From assembly GCF_002358085.1 (NCBI RefSeq), contig NZ_NTJD01000004.1, forward strand, positions 124,001 through 188,000: 64,000 bases of DNA, read 5' to 3'. A program made the position numbers and the translations under genes. Source of the stretch: Pseudothioclava arenosa. GTDB taxonomy: Bacteria > Pseudomonadota > Alphaproteobacteria > Rhodobacterales > Rhodobacteraceae. Below, piece after piece: positions 16,752 through 25,224 of this stretch. The first letter of the stretch is position 1. The number at the start of each line of letters is the position of its first letter. Below the pieces are notes generated by a model. That model worked only from the letters and a program-made list of their open reading frames with translations, had not been told where the DNA came from and ran no database searches.

Positions 16752-16940
16752 CTAGTTCACCGTCTTGATCCGGATCGGATTGCGCTCGGCCTCTGCCCAA
16801 TCGGGCCAGAGGCCGAGTTTTTCAATGCCGACAATCGCCAGCGCGATCGCGATCACCGCCAGCACCAGCTTGACGCGCCCCGCCGAGGGCGGGTTGCGCG
16901 CCCAGCGGGCCATCCGCAGGAACCAATGCGGTGAAATCAC
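16752..16940 (-). CDS. Small membrane protein coupled to hpt
   Basis: A 62-residue protein with one predicted helix (about residues 23-42, [20 protein letters not shown]), an arginine-rich N-terminus that should stay cytoplasmic, and a tryptophan-containing C-terminal tail ending [10 protein letters not shown]. Its ATG overlaps the hpt stop by 4 bases, so it is translationally coupled. I do not recognise a named family; short proteins like this beside hpt occur in other Rhodobacteraceae. Function unknown. Confidence 0.65.
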   Translation of the reverse strand: MISPHWFLRMARWARNPPSAGRVKLVLAVIAIALAIVGIEKLGLWPDWAEAERNPIRIKTVN

Positions 16941-17488
16941 GATTGGGCCTCGTCGAGAAACCGCACCTTGCCGATATAGGGCAGGTTGCGGTTGCGCTGC
17001 GCAAAGTCGATGCCGTAGCCCACGACGAACTCGTCGGGAATGGTGAAGCCGATCCAGTCCGCCGTCATCTCGACTTCGCGCCGCGAGGGTTTGTCGAGCA
17101 GCGCGCAGCTTGCGAGCCGGCGCGGTTTGCGCGCGCCCAAAAGCCCCATCACATGCTGCAGCGTAAAGCCCGTGTCGACGATATCCTCGACCACCAGCAC
17201 GTCGCGCCCCTCGATGCCTGCGCGCAGATCCTTCAGAATGCGCACCTCGCGCGAGCTTTCGGTGCCGTCGCCGTAGGACGAGGCCTCGAGGAAATCGACC
17301 TCGACGGGCAGGTCGATTTCACGCACCAGATCGGCGATGAAGACGAAGCTGCCGCGGAGCAGTCCCACCACCACAAGTTTCTCGGTGTCGGCGAAATGAT
17401 CGGTGATTTCATGGGCCAGCGCCTCGACACGGGCGGCGATGCGTTTGGCCGAGATCATCTGGTCGATGGCATGGGGGCGGTGCGGCAT
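16937..17488 (-). CDS. hpt: Hypoxanthine phosphoribosyltransferase
   Basis: A 183-residue purine salvage enzyme converting hypoxanthine/guanine and PRPP to IMP/GMP. The PRPP-binding loop is [14 protein letters not shown] (about residues 99-112); [19 protein letters not shown] (about 40-58) and the C-terminal [18 protein letters not shown] are diagnostic for Hpt. Start: ATG 17488 (MPHRPHAI) with GGAG 10 bases upstream; a further ATG 24 bases upstream is possible. It is divergent from the COQ10-like gene. Confidence 0.93.
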   Translation of the reverse strand: MPHRPHAIDQMISAKRIAARVEALAHEITDHFADTEKLVVVGLLRGSFVFIADLVREIDLPVEVDFLEASSYGDGTESSREVRILKDLRAGIEGRDVLVVEDIVDTGFTLQHVMGLLGARKPRRLASCALLDKPSRREVEMTADWIGFTIPDEFVVGYGIDFAQRNRNLPYIGKVRFLDEAQS

Positions 17489-17560
17489 TTCGGCGGGTCT
17501 CCGGGGTTGCACTTTCCCCCAGCTTTAGCGCATCTAGAGCGCGGAGAAAACGGAAGAGCC

Positions 17561-18019
17561 ATGCCTACCCATTCGGAAAGCCGGAACATGCCCTACACGG
17601 CGGCGCAGATGTATGCGCTGGTCTCGGACGTGGCGCGCTACCCCGAGTTTCTGCCGTGGAATTCCGCCGCCCGCATCCGCAAGCGCACCGAGCGGCCCGA
17701 CGGCTCGATCCTGCTTGAGGCGGATCTGGTGATTTCCTTCAAGGTGTTTCGCGAGAAATTCGGATCGCGCGCGACGCTTTGGCCTGCCGAGAACCGGCTT
17801 GATGTCGAATATCTGGACGGGCCGTTCAAATACCTGAAAAGCTGGTGGCGCTTTGCCGATCTGCCCGAGGGCGGCTGCAAGGCCGAGTTCTTCGTCGATT
17901 TCGAGTTCCGCAACGCGATCTTGCAAAAGGTGATCGGTGTGGTCTTTGACGAGGCGATGCGCCGGATCGTGCGCGCCTTCGAGGAGCGCGCCAAGGTGCT
18001 CTACGGCCCCGCCGCCTGA
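17561..18019 (+). CDS. COQ10/RatA-like START-domain protein
   Basis: A 152-residue soluble protein of the polyketide cyclase/START fold, in the group with mitochondrial coenzyme Q-binding COQ10 and bacterial RatA. Matching blocks: MYALVSDVARYPEFLPWNSA (residues 17-36), a central LDGPFKYLKSWWRF, and KAEFFVDFEFRNAILQKVIG. In alphaproteobacteria a ubiquinone-binding role is more likely than the RatA toxin name often given. Start: ATG 17561 after GGAAGAGCC. It is monocistronic, ending at a bidirectional terminator. Confidence 0.85.
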   Translation: MPTHSESRNMPYTAAQMYALVSDVARYPEFLPWNSAARIRKRTERPDGSILLEADLVISFKVFREKFGSRATLWPAENRLDVEYLDGPFKYLKSWWRFADLPEGGCKAEFFVDFEFRNAILQKVIGVVFDEAMRRIVRAFEERAKVLYGPAA

Positions 18020-18040
18020 CCCCACCACTGCAACGCAAAA

Positions 18041-18064
18041 GGCCGCCCCGAAGGGCGGCCTTTG
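18041..18064. terminator. Bidirectional terminator between COQ10-like gene and amtB
   Basis: GGCCGCCC-CGAA-GGGCGGCC is a perfect 8-bp stem with a tetraloop. It is followed by TTTG on the plus strand and TTTTGCG on the minus strand, so it serves both convergent genes. Confidence 0.8.
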
Positions 18065-18084
18065 TGGTTCCGATCCGCGCGGGA

Positions 18085-19263
18085 TCAGGAGTTCATGTCA
18101 TAGGCGCGCTCGCCATGGGTCGACAGGTCGAGCCCGTTGGTCTCGCTTTCCTTGTCGACGCGCATCGGGAAGAACAGCCCGATCGCCTTGGCGAGCACAT
18201 AGGTCAGCACCAGCGTGTAGATGCCCACGATCGCCAGCGCGCCGAACTGCGCGATAAAGGTGCCATCGGCAAAGACCGCGACCATGATCGTGCCAAAGAT
18301 CCCGCCGACACCGTGCACGGCGAAGACATCGAGCGTGTCGTCGATGCCGATCTTTTCGCGGATCAGCACCACGGCTTCCTGACACAGGATCCCTGCCACG
18401 AGGCCGATCACCAGCGCCTCCAGCGGGCCGACAAAGCCCGAGGCCGGGGTGATCGAGGCAAGGCCCGCGATCGTGCCGGTGACGATACCCACCAGCGACG
18501 AGCGGCCGAACTTGACGCGCTCCCAGAATGCCCAGCTCAGCGAGGCCGCCGAGGCCGAGATATGCGTGACCGTCAGCGCCATCGCGGCGCCGCCATCGGC
18601 CGCAAGCTGCGAGCCGCCGTTGAAGCCGAACCAGCCGACCCAGAGCAGCCCCGCGCCGATCGCGACCATGCCCGGGTTATGCGGCGGCGTGGTACGGTGC
18701 TTGCGCGGCCCGATCATGATCGCGAGCAACAGCGCGGCCAGCGCCGCGGTCTCGTGCACGACGATGCCGCCGGCGAAATCCTTGGTGCCCACCGCGCCGA
18801 AGATGCCGCCATCCGCCATCATGCCGCCGCCCCAGATCCAATGCGTCACCGGCGCGTAGACCAAGAGCATCCAGGCGCCCGCAAACACCATCACGAAGGC
18901 GTAGTTGATGCGCTCGACGAAGGCGCCGATGAACAGCGCGGGGGTGATGATCGCGAAGGTCATCTGGAAGGCGAAGAACAGGATCTCGGGGATCGTGTTC
19001 CACAGATCGTCGCCGGTGATGCCGATCAGGCCGAACTTGCCGAGCCCGCCCCAATAGGGGTTCGCATCGCCAAAGGCGATCGAATAGCCCAGCAGCAGCC
19101 AGAGCACGCTCATCAGCGCCGCAATCGAGAAACACTGCATGAAAATCGACAGCACGTTGCGCGCGCGCACAAGCCCGCCATAGAACATCGCAAGGCCCGG
19201 AAGGGTCATCAGCAGCACCAGCGCGGTGGCGGTGATGATCCAGGCGGTATCGGCACCATTCAT
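18085..19263 (-). CDS. amtB: Ammonium transporter (AmtB family)
   Basis: A 392-residue inner-membrane ammonium channel with about 11 helices. The twin-histidine pore (HNPGMVAIGAGLLWVGWFGFNGGS near residues 190-210 and AVHGVGGIFGT near 313-323) and PGLAMFYGGLVRARN (about 22-36) are diagnostic. Start: ATG 19263 (MNGADTAWII) with GAGGAGGATTCGAGG upstream. It lacks an obvious cleavable signal peptide. No glnK lies next to it, although glnK-amtB is the common arrangement. Palindromes upstream suggest regulation. Confidence 0.93.
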   Translation of the reverse strand: MNGADTAWIITATALVLLMTLPGLAMFYGGLVRARNVLSIFMQCFSIAALMSVLWLLLGYSIAFGDANPYWGGLGKFGLIGITGDDLWNTIPEILFFAFQMTFAIITPALFIGAFVERINYAFVMVFAGAWMLLVYAPVTHWIWGGGMMADGGIFGAVGTKDFAGGIVVHETAALAALLLAIMIGPRKHRTTPPHNPGMVAIGAGLLWVGWFGFNGGSQLAADGGAAMALTVTHISASAASLSWAFWERVKFGRSSLVGIVTGTIAGLASITPASGFVGPLEALVIGLVAGILCQEAVVLIREKIGIDDTLDVFAVHGVGGIFGTIMVAVFADGTFIAQFGALAIVGIYTLVLTYVLAKAIGLFFPMRVDKESETNGLDLSTHGERAYDMNS

Positions 19264-19334
19264 CCTCGAATCCTCCTCAGAAGTGGTCGAGAGGGGCAAA
19301 ACCATTCCCGGGTCGCCCATGAAAGCGCCAATCT

Positions 19335-19355
19335 CTTTCAGGGCCGCCCTGAAAG
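19335..19355. promoter_or_regulatory. Perfect inverted repeat in the amtB upstream region
   Basis: CTTTCAGGG-CCG-CCCTGAAAG, 9-bp arms, centred about 82 bases upstream of the amtB start. It may be an operator or a leader hairpin. It has no T-run on either side, so it is not an obvious terminator. Confidence 0.4.
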
Positions 19356-19381
19356 CGGGCAGTTTTCAAAAAGTGCACTGA

Positions 19382-19409
19382 ATGGGCGAAATATGGGCAA
19401 AATGCCCAT
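19382..19409. promoter_or_regulatory. ATGGGC direct repeats with palindrome between cinA and amtB
   Basis: ATGGGCGAAAT is followed by the perfect palindrome ATGGGCA-AAA-TGCCCAT (19393-19409). Two readings are possible: a regulator site (NtrC would make sense for amtB), or, on the minus strand, a short hairpin followed by ATTTC that terminates the ispDF-pgpA-cinA transcript. Confidence 0.35.
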
Positions 19410-19430
19410 GGAATGTGCGGATTGGAAACT

Positions 19431-19901
19431 TCAGCCCAGCGCGCGCAAGAGCAGGCCCAGCGCATGATCGCGGGCGGCGCTGCGCACCTTGTCGCGGCCA
19501 GGGGCGCCGAATTCGACTGTCTCGACGTTGGTTTGTGCGCCCGCCTGCGCAAGACCGAAGCAGACGCGCCCCTCGGGTTTGAACTCAGACCCGCCGGGCC
19601 CTGCGATACCGGTGATCGCCACGGCGAGCGTCGCATGGGAATAGACCAGCGCGCCCTCGGCCATCTCGCGCGCGACTTCCTCCGAGACCGCGCCATGCGC
19701 CGCGAGTGTTTCGGGGCGCACGCCCAGCATCTCGGTCTTGGCGGCATTGGTGTAGGTGACAAAGCCGCGCTCGACCACCGCCGACGAGCCGGGAATATCG
19801 GTGAGCGCGGCGGCGACCATGCCGCCGGTGCAGCTTTCGGCCGTGGCGATCATCACGCCGCGCGCCTTGGCGGCGGCCAGAACCTCGGCAGCGAGGCTCA
19901 C
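19431..19901 (-). CDS. CinA C-terminal family protein, nicotinamide-nucleotide amidase-type
   Basis: A 156-residue stand-alone CinA C-terminal domain (PncC), which deamidates NMN to NaMN in pyridine nucleotide recycling. Signature: IATAESCTGGMVAAALTDIPGSS (about residues 18-40) with the catalytic Ser in ESCTGG, and AVAITGIAGPGGSEFKPEG. It starts with GTG at 19901, sharing GTGA with the pgpA stop, so it is coupled. It is the last gene of the ispDF-pgpA-cinA unit. Confidence 0.9.
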   Translation of the reverse strand: MSLAAEVLAAAKARGVMIATAESCTGGMVAAALTDIPGSSAVVERGFVTYTNAAKTEMLGVRPETLAAHGAVSEEVAREMAEGALVYSHATLAVAITGIAGPGGSEFKPEGRVCFGLAQAGAQTNVETVEFGAPGRDKVRSAARDHALGLLLRALG

Positions 19902-20395
19902 ATCAGCACCGCGTGATAGAGCCCCGCCAGCACCAGCGTGCAAAGCCCGGCAAACAGCCCTGCCCAGAGGTCATCAAGCATCACGCCCGCCGCATCGCCG
20001 CGCCGATCCGCGCGCCCGACGAGCCAAGGCTTGCTGATATCGAACAGCCGGAACAGCAGGAAGGCCGCGACAGGGCCGGGCCAGACCATCGACATGTCGC
20101 GCATCCAGAACCCCGCCGCCGGGAACAAGAGCGCCAGCCACATGCCGGCCACCTCGTCGATGACGATCTCGGAGGGGTCTTCTTCGCCGGGGCGCAGCGC
20201 CAGCTCCGCCTTGATCGTGACGAAGCCGATCGCGGTGACGATCACGGTCGCCACGACCAGCGGCCAAAAGCCCAGATATCGCTCGATCCCCCAGCCGATC
20301 ACCAGCGCCGCAAGCGAGCCCCAAGTGCCCGGCGCGGGCTTCATCAGCCCGACGTTGAAGAAGGTGTTGATCAGCTGCAGGGTTTCGCGGTTCAT
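19898..20395 (-). CDS. pgpA: Phosphatidylglycerophosphatase A
   Basis: A 165-residue inner-membrane phosphatase making phosphatidylglycerol from its phosphate. It has the PgpA blocks MKPAPGTWGSLAAL (about residues 18-31), VIDEVAGMWLAL (about 79-90) and FRLFDISKPWLVGRADR (about 116-132), with about four helices. Start: ATG 20395, with GGAG immediately before the ispDF stop region. The 5'-GTGA overlap with cinA is visible at its stop. Confidence 0.93.
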   Translation of the reverse strand: MNRETLQLINTFFNVGLMKPAPGTWGSLAALVIGWGIERYLGFWPLVVATVIVTAIGFVTIKAELALRPGEEDPSEIVIDEVAGMWLALLFPAAGFWMRDMSMVWPGPVAAFLLFRLFDISKPWLVGRADRRGDAAGVMLDDLWAGLFAGLCTLVLAGLYHAVLM

Positions 20396-20399
20396 CGGT

Positions 20400-21527
20400 T
20401 TACTCCGCAATCAACGTGGCGGTGGCGATCGCGGCGATACCTTCTTCGCGACCGGTGAAGCCCAGCCGTTCCGAGGTGGTCGCCTTGACCGAGACGCGCT
20501 CGGGCGCGATGCCCATGATCGTGGCCAAGATCTCGGCCATGCGCAGCGCATGCGGCCCGACCTTGGGGCGCTCGCAGATCAGCGTGACATCGGCGTTGGA
20601 AATCCGATAGCCCTTTTGCTCCGCCAGCTCGGCGGCATGGCGCAGGAAAATCTCGGAGGCCGCGCCCTTCCACTGCGGATCGGAGGGCGGGAAATGGCGC
20701 CCGATATCGCCCTCGGCCAGCGCGCCATAGATCGCGTCGGTCAGCGCGTGCATGCCGACATCGGCGTCGGAATGGCCCTTGAGCTTGCGCTCATGCGGGA
20801 TCTCGACGCCACAGAGGATGACGTGATCGCCCGGCTCGAAGGCATGCACGTCATAGCCATTGCCCAGTCTCACATCCATGTTTTGCCCCATCAGCTGCTC
20901 TGCCCGCAGGAAATCCTCGGCATATGTGATCTTCAGATTGCGCTCCGAGCCGGGCACGATGCGCACCGCGATGCCGGCCGCGCGGGCGACCTCGACATCA
21001 TCCGCCGCCTCGCCCGGATGGGCGCGATGCGCGGCGAGGATTGGCGCAAAGCGAAACCCCTGCGGGGTCTGCGCGCGCCAGAGACCCTCGCGCGATTGCG
21101 TGCCGCTGACCGCGCCATCTTCGCCGCGCCAAAGCGCATCCGAGACGGGCAGGGCGGGCGCGGCGGCCTCGTCCTCGTCCAGCGCCGCGAGCACCCGCGC
21201 GATCAGCCCGGGCTCGACCAGCGGGCGCGCGCCATCATGGATCAGCACCCGCTCGACGCCCGCGCCCTCAAGCGTCTCCAGAGCGTTGCGCACCGACTCC
21301 GCGCGGCTTGCGCCACCCGCGATCAGCGTGACCGCACCGCCAAAGAATTCCAGCCCGCGCGCCATGTCGTCGGGATGCAGCACCACGACCACCCGCGCGA
21401 AACCTGCAAAAGCCGCCACGGTATGGGCCAGCACGGGCTTGCCGCGCAGCATCTGCCATTGCTTGGGTTCTGCGCCGCCGGCGCGCGTTCCGCGCCCTGC
21501 GGCAACGATGATCGCCGCCGTGCTCAT
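20400..21527 (-). CDS. ispDF: Bifunctional IspD/IspF enzyme of the MEP pathway
   Basis: A 375-residue fusion catalysing steps 3 and 5 of non-mevalonate isoprenoid synthesis. N-terminal cytidylyltransferase (about 1-215): [15 protein letters not shown] and [11 protein letters not shown]-terminal cyclodiphosphate synthase (about 218-375): [15 protein letters not shown] with metal ligands Asp and His, [19 protein letters not shown] and [12 protein letters not shown]. The fusion is the usual form in alphaproteobacteria. It is the first gene of a three-gene unit and divergent from dusB-ntrBC. Confidence 0.95.
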   Translation of the reverse strand: MSTAAIIVAAGRGTRAGGAEPKQWQMLRGKPVLAHTVAAFAGFARVVVVLHPDDMARGLEFFGGAVTLIAGGASRAESVRNALETLEGAGVERVLIHDGARPLVEPGLIARVLAALDEDEAAAPALPVSDALWRGEDGAVSGTQSREGLWRAQTPQGFRFAPILAAHRAHPGEAADDVEVARAAGIAVRIVPGSERNLKITYAEDFLRAEQLMGQNMDVRLGNGYDVHAFEPGDHVILCGVEIPHERKLKGHSDADVGMHALTDAIYGALAEGDIGRHFPPSDPQWKGAASEIFLRHAAELAEQKGYRISNADVTLICERPKVGPHALRMAEILATIMGIAPERVSVKATTSERLGFTGREEGIAAIATATLIAE

Positions 21528-21622
21528 GAAACCTCCGGTTTCTCACAGGCTTAGAAGATCGCGCGCGCCTGTGCAATTGCGCCCGGGTTGCCGTCGGGGA
21601 AGTTGAGCCGATCTGGAATGGC

Positions 21623-21716
21623 GCGAAAATCGGGCGTATTGCATAATATTTAATCTAGTGCTGATTTTCGCACCGATTTTACCCGTCGGTGAATTGTGAT
21701 TCCTGAACCAAACGGT
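21623..21716. promoter_or_regulatory. AT-rich control region upstream of dusB-ntrBC
   Basis: GCGAAAATC (21623-21631) and GATTTTCGC (21663-21671) form a perfect 9-bp inverted repeat flanking a very AT-rich core (ATTGCATAATATTTAATC). Immediately after it, CACCGA/TCGGTG (21671-21676, 21686-21691) forms a second inverted repeat. It lies 78-126 bases before dusB and 96 or more bases before the ispDF start, so it may serve both directions. The promoter hexamers are not clear to me. Confidence 0.4.
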
Positions 21717-21748
21717 TAATTCGGAGGCAATCGAAGAGGAATTCCCCC

Positions 21749-22723
21749 GTGACCCTGACCTTGGGAGAGACCAGAATCGCCCCAGCGGTGCTCTTGGCGC
21801 CAATGGCGGGGATCACCGATCTGCCGTTTCGGCGGATGGTGGCGCGTTTTGGCGCGGGGTTGGTGGTCTCGGAAATGGTCGCCTCGGGCGAGATGCTGAC
21901 GGCGAAACCCTCGGTGCGGGCGAAGGCGCGCAGCGAGCTGGGGCTCGATCTGCCAAGCTCGGTGCAGCTGGCGGGGCGTGCGCCCGAGCCGATGGCCGAG
22001 GCGGCGAAGATCGTCGCCGACATGGGCGCCAAGATCATCGACATCAACATGGGCTGCCCGGCGAAAAAGGTGACGGGCGGGGCCTCGGGGGCGGCGCTGA
22101 TGCGCGACCCCGATCATGCGCTCAGCCTGATCGAGGCGGTCGTTGGCGCGGTCGATGTGCCGGTGACGCTGAAGATGCGTCTGGGCTGGGATGACGAGAA
22201 CCGCAACGCCGCCGAGATCGCGCGCCGGGCCGAAGCCGCGGGCGTGCAGATGATCGTGATCCATGGCCGCACGCGGATGCAGTTTTACAAGGGCCAAGCC
22301 GACTGGGCGGCGATCGCGCCGGTGCGGCAGGCGGTGTCGGTGCCGGTCGTGGCCAATGGCGACATCATCGACGCAGCCTCGGCCGCCGAGGCGCAAAGGC
22401 TCTCGGGGGCGGCGGGCGTGATGGTTGGGCGGGGTGCGCAGGGTGCGCCCTGGGTTCTGGCCGAGATCGCGCATGCGCTCCATGGCACGCCCGCGCCGCA
22501 GGTGCCGCAAGGCGCGGCCCTCGCCGATCTGGTGGCCGAGCATTACGAGGCGATCCTCGGCTTTTACGGCGCCGAGCTGGGCCTGCGCCTCGCGCGCAAA
22601 CATCTGGGTTGGTACGCCGAGCGCGCCTCGGCGCCGCTGCGGGCGGAAATGATGGTTTCGGACACGCCGCGCGCCACGCTCGCGCTGATCCGCGAAGCCT
22701 TTTGCGAAAGGATTGCCGCATGA
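21749..22723 (+). CDS. dusB: tRNA-dihydrouridine synthase B (NifR3)
   Basis: A 324-residue FMN enzyme modifying uridine 17 of tRNA. LLAPMAGITDLPFRRMVARF (residues 15-34) starts the barrel, catalytic Cys103 sits in DINMGCPAKKVTGGASG, and VIHGRTRMQFYKG and ANGDIIDAASA complete the Dus pattern. In R. capsulatus the homologue nifR3 is the first gene of the ntrBC operon, and the same arrangement is seen here: the stop overlaps ntrB by ATGA. Start: GTG 21749. Confidence 0.94.
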   Translation: MTLTLGETRIAPAVLLAPMAGITDLPFRRMVARFGAGLVVSEMVASGEMLTAKPSVRAKARSELGLDLPSSVQLAGRAPEPMAEAAKIVADMGAKIIDINMGCPAKKVTGGASGAALMRDPDHALSLIEAVVGAVDVPVTLKMRLGWDDENRNAAEIARRAEAAGVQMIVIHGRTRMQFYKGQADWAAIAPVRQAVSVPVVANGDIIDAASAAEAQRLSGAAGVMVGRGAQGAPWVLAEIAHALHGTPAPQVPQGAALADLVAEHYEAILGFYGAELGLRLARKHLGWYAERASAPLRAEMMVSDTPRATLALIREAFCERIAA

Positions 22724-23790
22724 AATTGCCGACGCTCGGCATTATCTGGACCTCGCTGCCGATCCCCGCGCTGATCATCGACAGCGAGGACAGGATCGAA
22801 GAGGTGAACTCGGCGGCGGAGCTGTTCCTCAATATCTCGTCGCGCGCGCTGCGTGGAAAATCGGTGCTGGAACGGCTTTCGATCTCTGCGCCGCTGGAAG
22901 AGATTTTCTTCCGCGTCCGGATCAACCGCGCCGATTTGTTCGTGAATGACGTCGATGTCACGACCGGGGAAAAGGCGCCGGTGCAGTGCAACCTACAGGC
23001 CGCGCCCTTGGGCGAAGACCCCGATCGGGTGCTGCTCCTGATTTCGCCGCGCGAGATCGCCGACCGGCTCGGGCGCGCCTCGATGGTCAAGACCGCTGCG
23101 CGTTCGGCGATCGGCATGGCCGAGATGCTCGCCCATGAAATCAAGAACCCGCTGGCCGGGATCGCGGGGGCGGCGCAGCTTTTGTCGATGAACCTCGCGG
23201 GCGATGACCTCGAACTGACCGACCTGATCGTCGATGAAACCCGGCGCGTGGTGAAGCTGCTTGAGCAGGTCGAGCAATTCGGCAACCTGCGCCCGCCCGA
23301 GCGGCGCGCGGTCAACGTGCACGACATTCTCGATCGCGCGCGCAAATCGGCCGAGGTGGGGTTTGGCGCGCATATGCTGATCGAGGAGGATTACGACCCC
23401 TCGCTGCCGCCGACCTGGGCCGACCCCGATCAGCTGACGCAGGTGTTCCTGAACCTGCTGAAGAACGCCTCCGAGGCGGCAAAGGGGCAGGGGCGGATCA
23501 AGCTGCGCACCTTCTATGACTATTCGCTGCGCCTGCGGCGCGAGGATGGCTCGGGGCAGGCCTTGCCCCTGCAGGTCGAGATCATCGACGACGGCCCCGG
23601 CCTTCCGCCCGATATTGCCAATTCGATCTTTGAACCTTTCGTTTCCGGGCGCGAGAACGGCACGGGGCTTGGCCTCGCGCTCGTGTCCAAGATCATTTCT
23701 GACCACGATGGCTGGATCAGCGTGGATTCGGTGCCGGGCCGCACCGTGTTCCGCGTCTCCCTGCCGCTTGTCCCCAAGGAGAACAGCTGA
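22720..23790 (+). CDS. ntrB: Nitrogen regulation sensor kinase NtrB
   Basis: A 356-residue soluble histidine kinase/phosphatase for NtrC, controlled by PII proteins. N-terminal PAS-type domain (about 8-115), phospho-acceptor His139 in [19 protein letters not shown] box [18 protein letters not shown], and G boxes [12 protein letters not shown] and [20 protein letters not shown]. It starts by ATGA overlap with dusB and ends by TGATG overlap with ntrC, so the three genes are translationally linked. Confidence 0.95.
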   Translation: MKLPTLGIIWTSLPIPALIIDSEDRIEEVNSAAELFLNISSRALRGKSVLERLSISAPLEEIFFRVRINRADLFVNDVDVTTGEKAPVQCNLQAAPLGEDPDRVLLLISPREIADRLGRASMVKTAARSAIGMAEMLAHEIKNPLAGIAGAAQLLSMNLAGDDLELTDLIVDETRRVVKLLEQVEQFGNLRPPERRAVNVHDILDRARKSAEVGFGAHMLIEEDYDPSLPPTWADPDQLTQVFLNLLKNASEAAKGQGRIKLRTFYDYSLRLRREDGSGQALPLQVEIIDDGPGLPPDIANSIFEPFVSGRENGTGLGLALVSKIISDHDGWISVDSVPGRTVFRVSLPLVPKENS

Positions 23791-25166
23791 TGGACGGTAC
23801 CGTACTTGTCGCAGACGACGATCGCACGATCCGCACGGTTCTGACCCAGGCGCTGACGCGCGCGGGATGCAAAGTGCATGCGACGGCTTCGCTGGTAACG
23901 CTGATGCGCTGGGTCGAGGAGGGCAAGGGCGACCTGGTGATTTCGGATGTGATGATGCCGGACGGGAACGGGCTCGAAGCCCTGCCCAAGATCGCCGAGC
24001 TGCGCCCCGGCCTGCCGGTGATCGTGATTTCGGCGCAGAACACGATCATGACCGCGATCCAGGCCGCCGAGGCCGATGCTTATGATTACCTGCCCAAGCC
24101 CTTCGACCTGCCCGACCTGATGAAACGCGCGGCCCGTGCGCTCGACCTCAAGCGCCGCTCGCGCCCGGCTGTGCGCGCCGAGGGCGGCGCGTCGGCGGGG
24201 CTGGGCGAGGATCTGCCGCTGGTCGGTCGCACCCCGGCGATGCAGGAGCTTTACCGCCTTGTCGCGCGGGTGATGAACACCGATCTGCCGGTGCTGATCG
24301 CGGGCGAATCCGGCACCGGAAAATCGCTGATCGCCCATGCGATCCATGATTTTTCGGACCGTCGCACGCTGCCTTTCGTGGTGGCACAAGCCGCTGATCT
24401 GCAAGGGGCGGATGGCGCCTCGACGCTGCTCGCGCGGGTCAAGGGCGGCTCGCTCGTCTTTGACGAGGTGGGCGATTACGACGAGGAAACGCAAGGTCGG
24501 CTTGTGCGGATGCTCGATGCGCTGCCCGAAAGCGCGCCGCGGATCATGGCGACGACGCTCGTGGACCTATCGGCGCAGATGGAAGAGGGCAAGTTCCGCC
24601 AGGATCTCTACTATCGGCTTTGCGGTGTGACCCTGCAGGTGCCCGCGCTGCGCGAGCGCGTCGAAGACATCCCGCTCTTGGCCGAGCATTTCCTCGCCCG
24701 TGCCGAGCGTGAAGGCTTCGGCCATCGCAGGCTTTCGGCGGATGCGCGCAACCTCGTGCGGGCCTATGCCTGGCCGGGCAACGTGCGCCAGTTGGAAAAC
24801 ACCATCCGCCGGCTCGTCGTGACCTCGTCCGAAGAGGAAATCAGCCGTGCCGAGGTGGAATTCGTTCTGGGCAACCAGCCCGCGATGGAGCCCCTGCGCC
24901 AGACCGGCGAGGGCGAGAAGCTCTCGGCGGCGATCGCGCGCCACCTGCGGCGCTATTTCGACCTGCATGGCGGCAACCTGCCCGCACCGGGGCTTTATGA
25001 CCGTATTCTCAAGGAGATGGAGGCCCCGCTGATCGAAATCGCATTGGATGCGACCGGCGGGAACCAGGCCAGATGTGCTGATCTCTTGGGCATCAACCGC
25101 AATACCTTGCGTAAAAAGATCACGGATCTCGATATTCAGGTGACACGGCGCCGCAAGCTGATGTAA
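23790..25166 (+). CDS. ntrC: Nitrogen regulation response regulator NtrC, GAFTGA-less type
   Basis: A 458-residue regulator. Receiver domain with Asp53 ([10 protein letters not shown]), AAA+ ATPase with Walker A GESGTGKS (about 172-179) and Walker [16 protein letters not shown], and a C-terminal Fis-type HTH ([22 protein letters not shown]). Between Walker A and B, the L1 loop with GAFTGA, needed to contact sigma-54, is absent: [20 protein letters not shown] stands where it should be. R. capsulatus NtrC has the same deletion and activates the sigma-70 form of RNA polymerase, so the same is inferred here. Confidence 0.95.
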   Translation: MDGTVLVADDDRTIRTVLTQALTRAGCKVHATASLVTLMRWVEEGKGDLVISDVMMPDGNGLEALPKIAELRPGLPVIVISAQNTIMTAIQAAEADAYDYLPKPFDLPDLMKRAARALDLKRRSRPAVRAEGGASAGLGEDLPLVGRTPAMQELYRLVARVMNTDLPVLIAGESGTGKSLIAHAIHDFSDRRTLPFVVAQAADLQGADGASTLLARVKGGSLVFDEVGDYDEETQGRLVRMLDALPESAPRIMATTLVDLSAQMEEGKFRQDLYYRLCGVTLQVPALRERVEDIPLLAEHFLARAEREGFGHRRLSADARNLVRAYAWPGNVRQLENTIRRLVVTSSEEEISRAEVEFVLGNQPAMEPLRQTGEGEKLSAAIARHLRRYFDLHGGNLPAPGLYDRILKEMEAPLIEIALDATGGNQARCADLLGINRNTLRKKITDLDIQVTRRRKLM

Positions 25167-25169
25167 AAG

Positions 25170-25195
25170 CGCAACAGGGGGCTGTTGCGAATTTA
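25170..25195 (+). terminator. Hairpin after ntrC
   Basis: CGCAACAG-GGGG-CTGTTGCG, a perfect 8-bp stem directly after the ntrC stop, followed by AATTTAT. The T-run is short, so it may attenuate rather than fully stop transcription into ntrY. Confidence 0.5.
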
Positions 25196-25224
25196 TCGCC
25201 CGGAGTCGTGCCGGAAGCGCCCTT

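Noticed and set aside
16766-16779. TTGATCCGGATCGG as an FNR site
   Set aside because: The right half lacks TCAA and it lies within the coding sequence of the small membrane protein.
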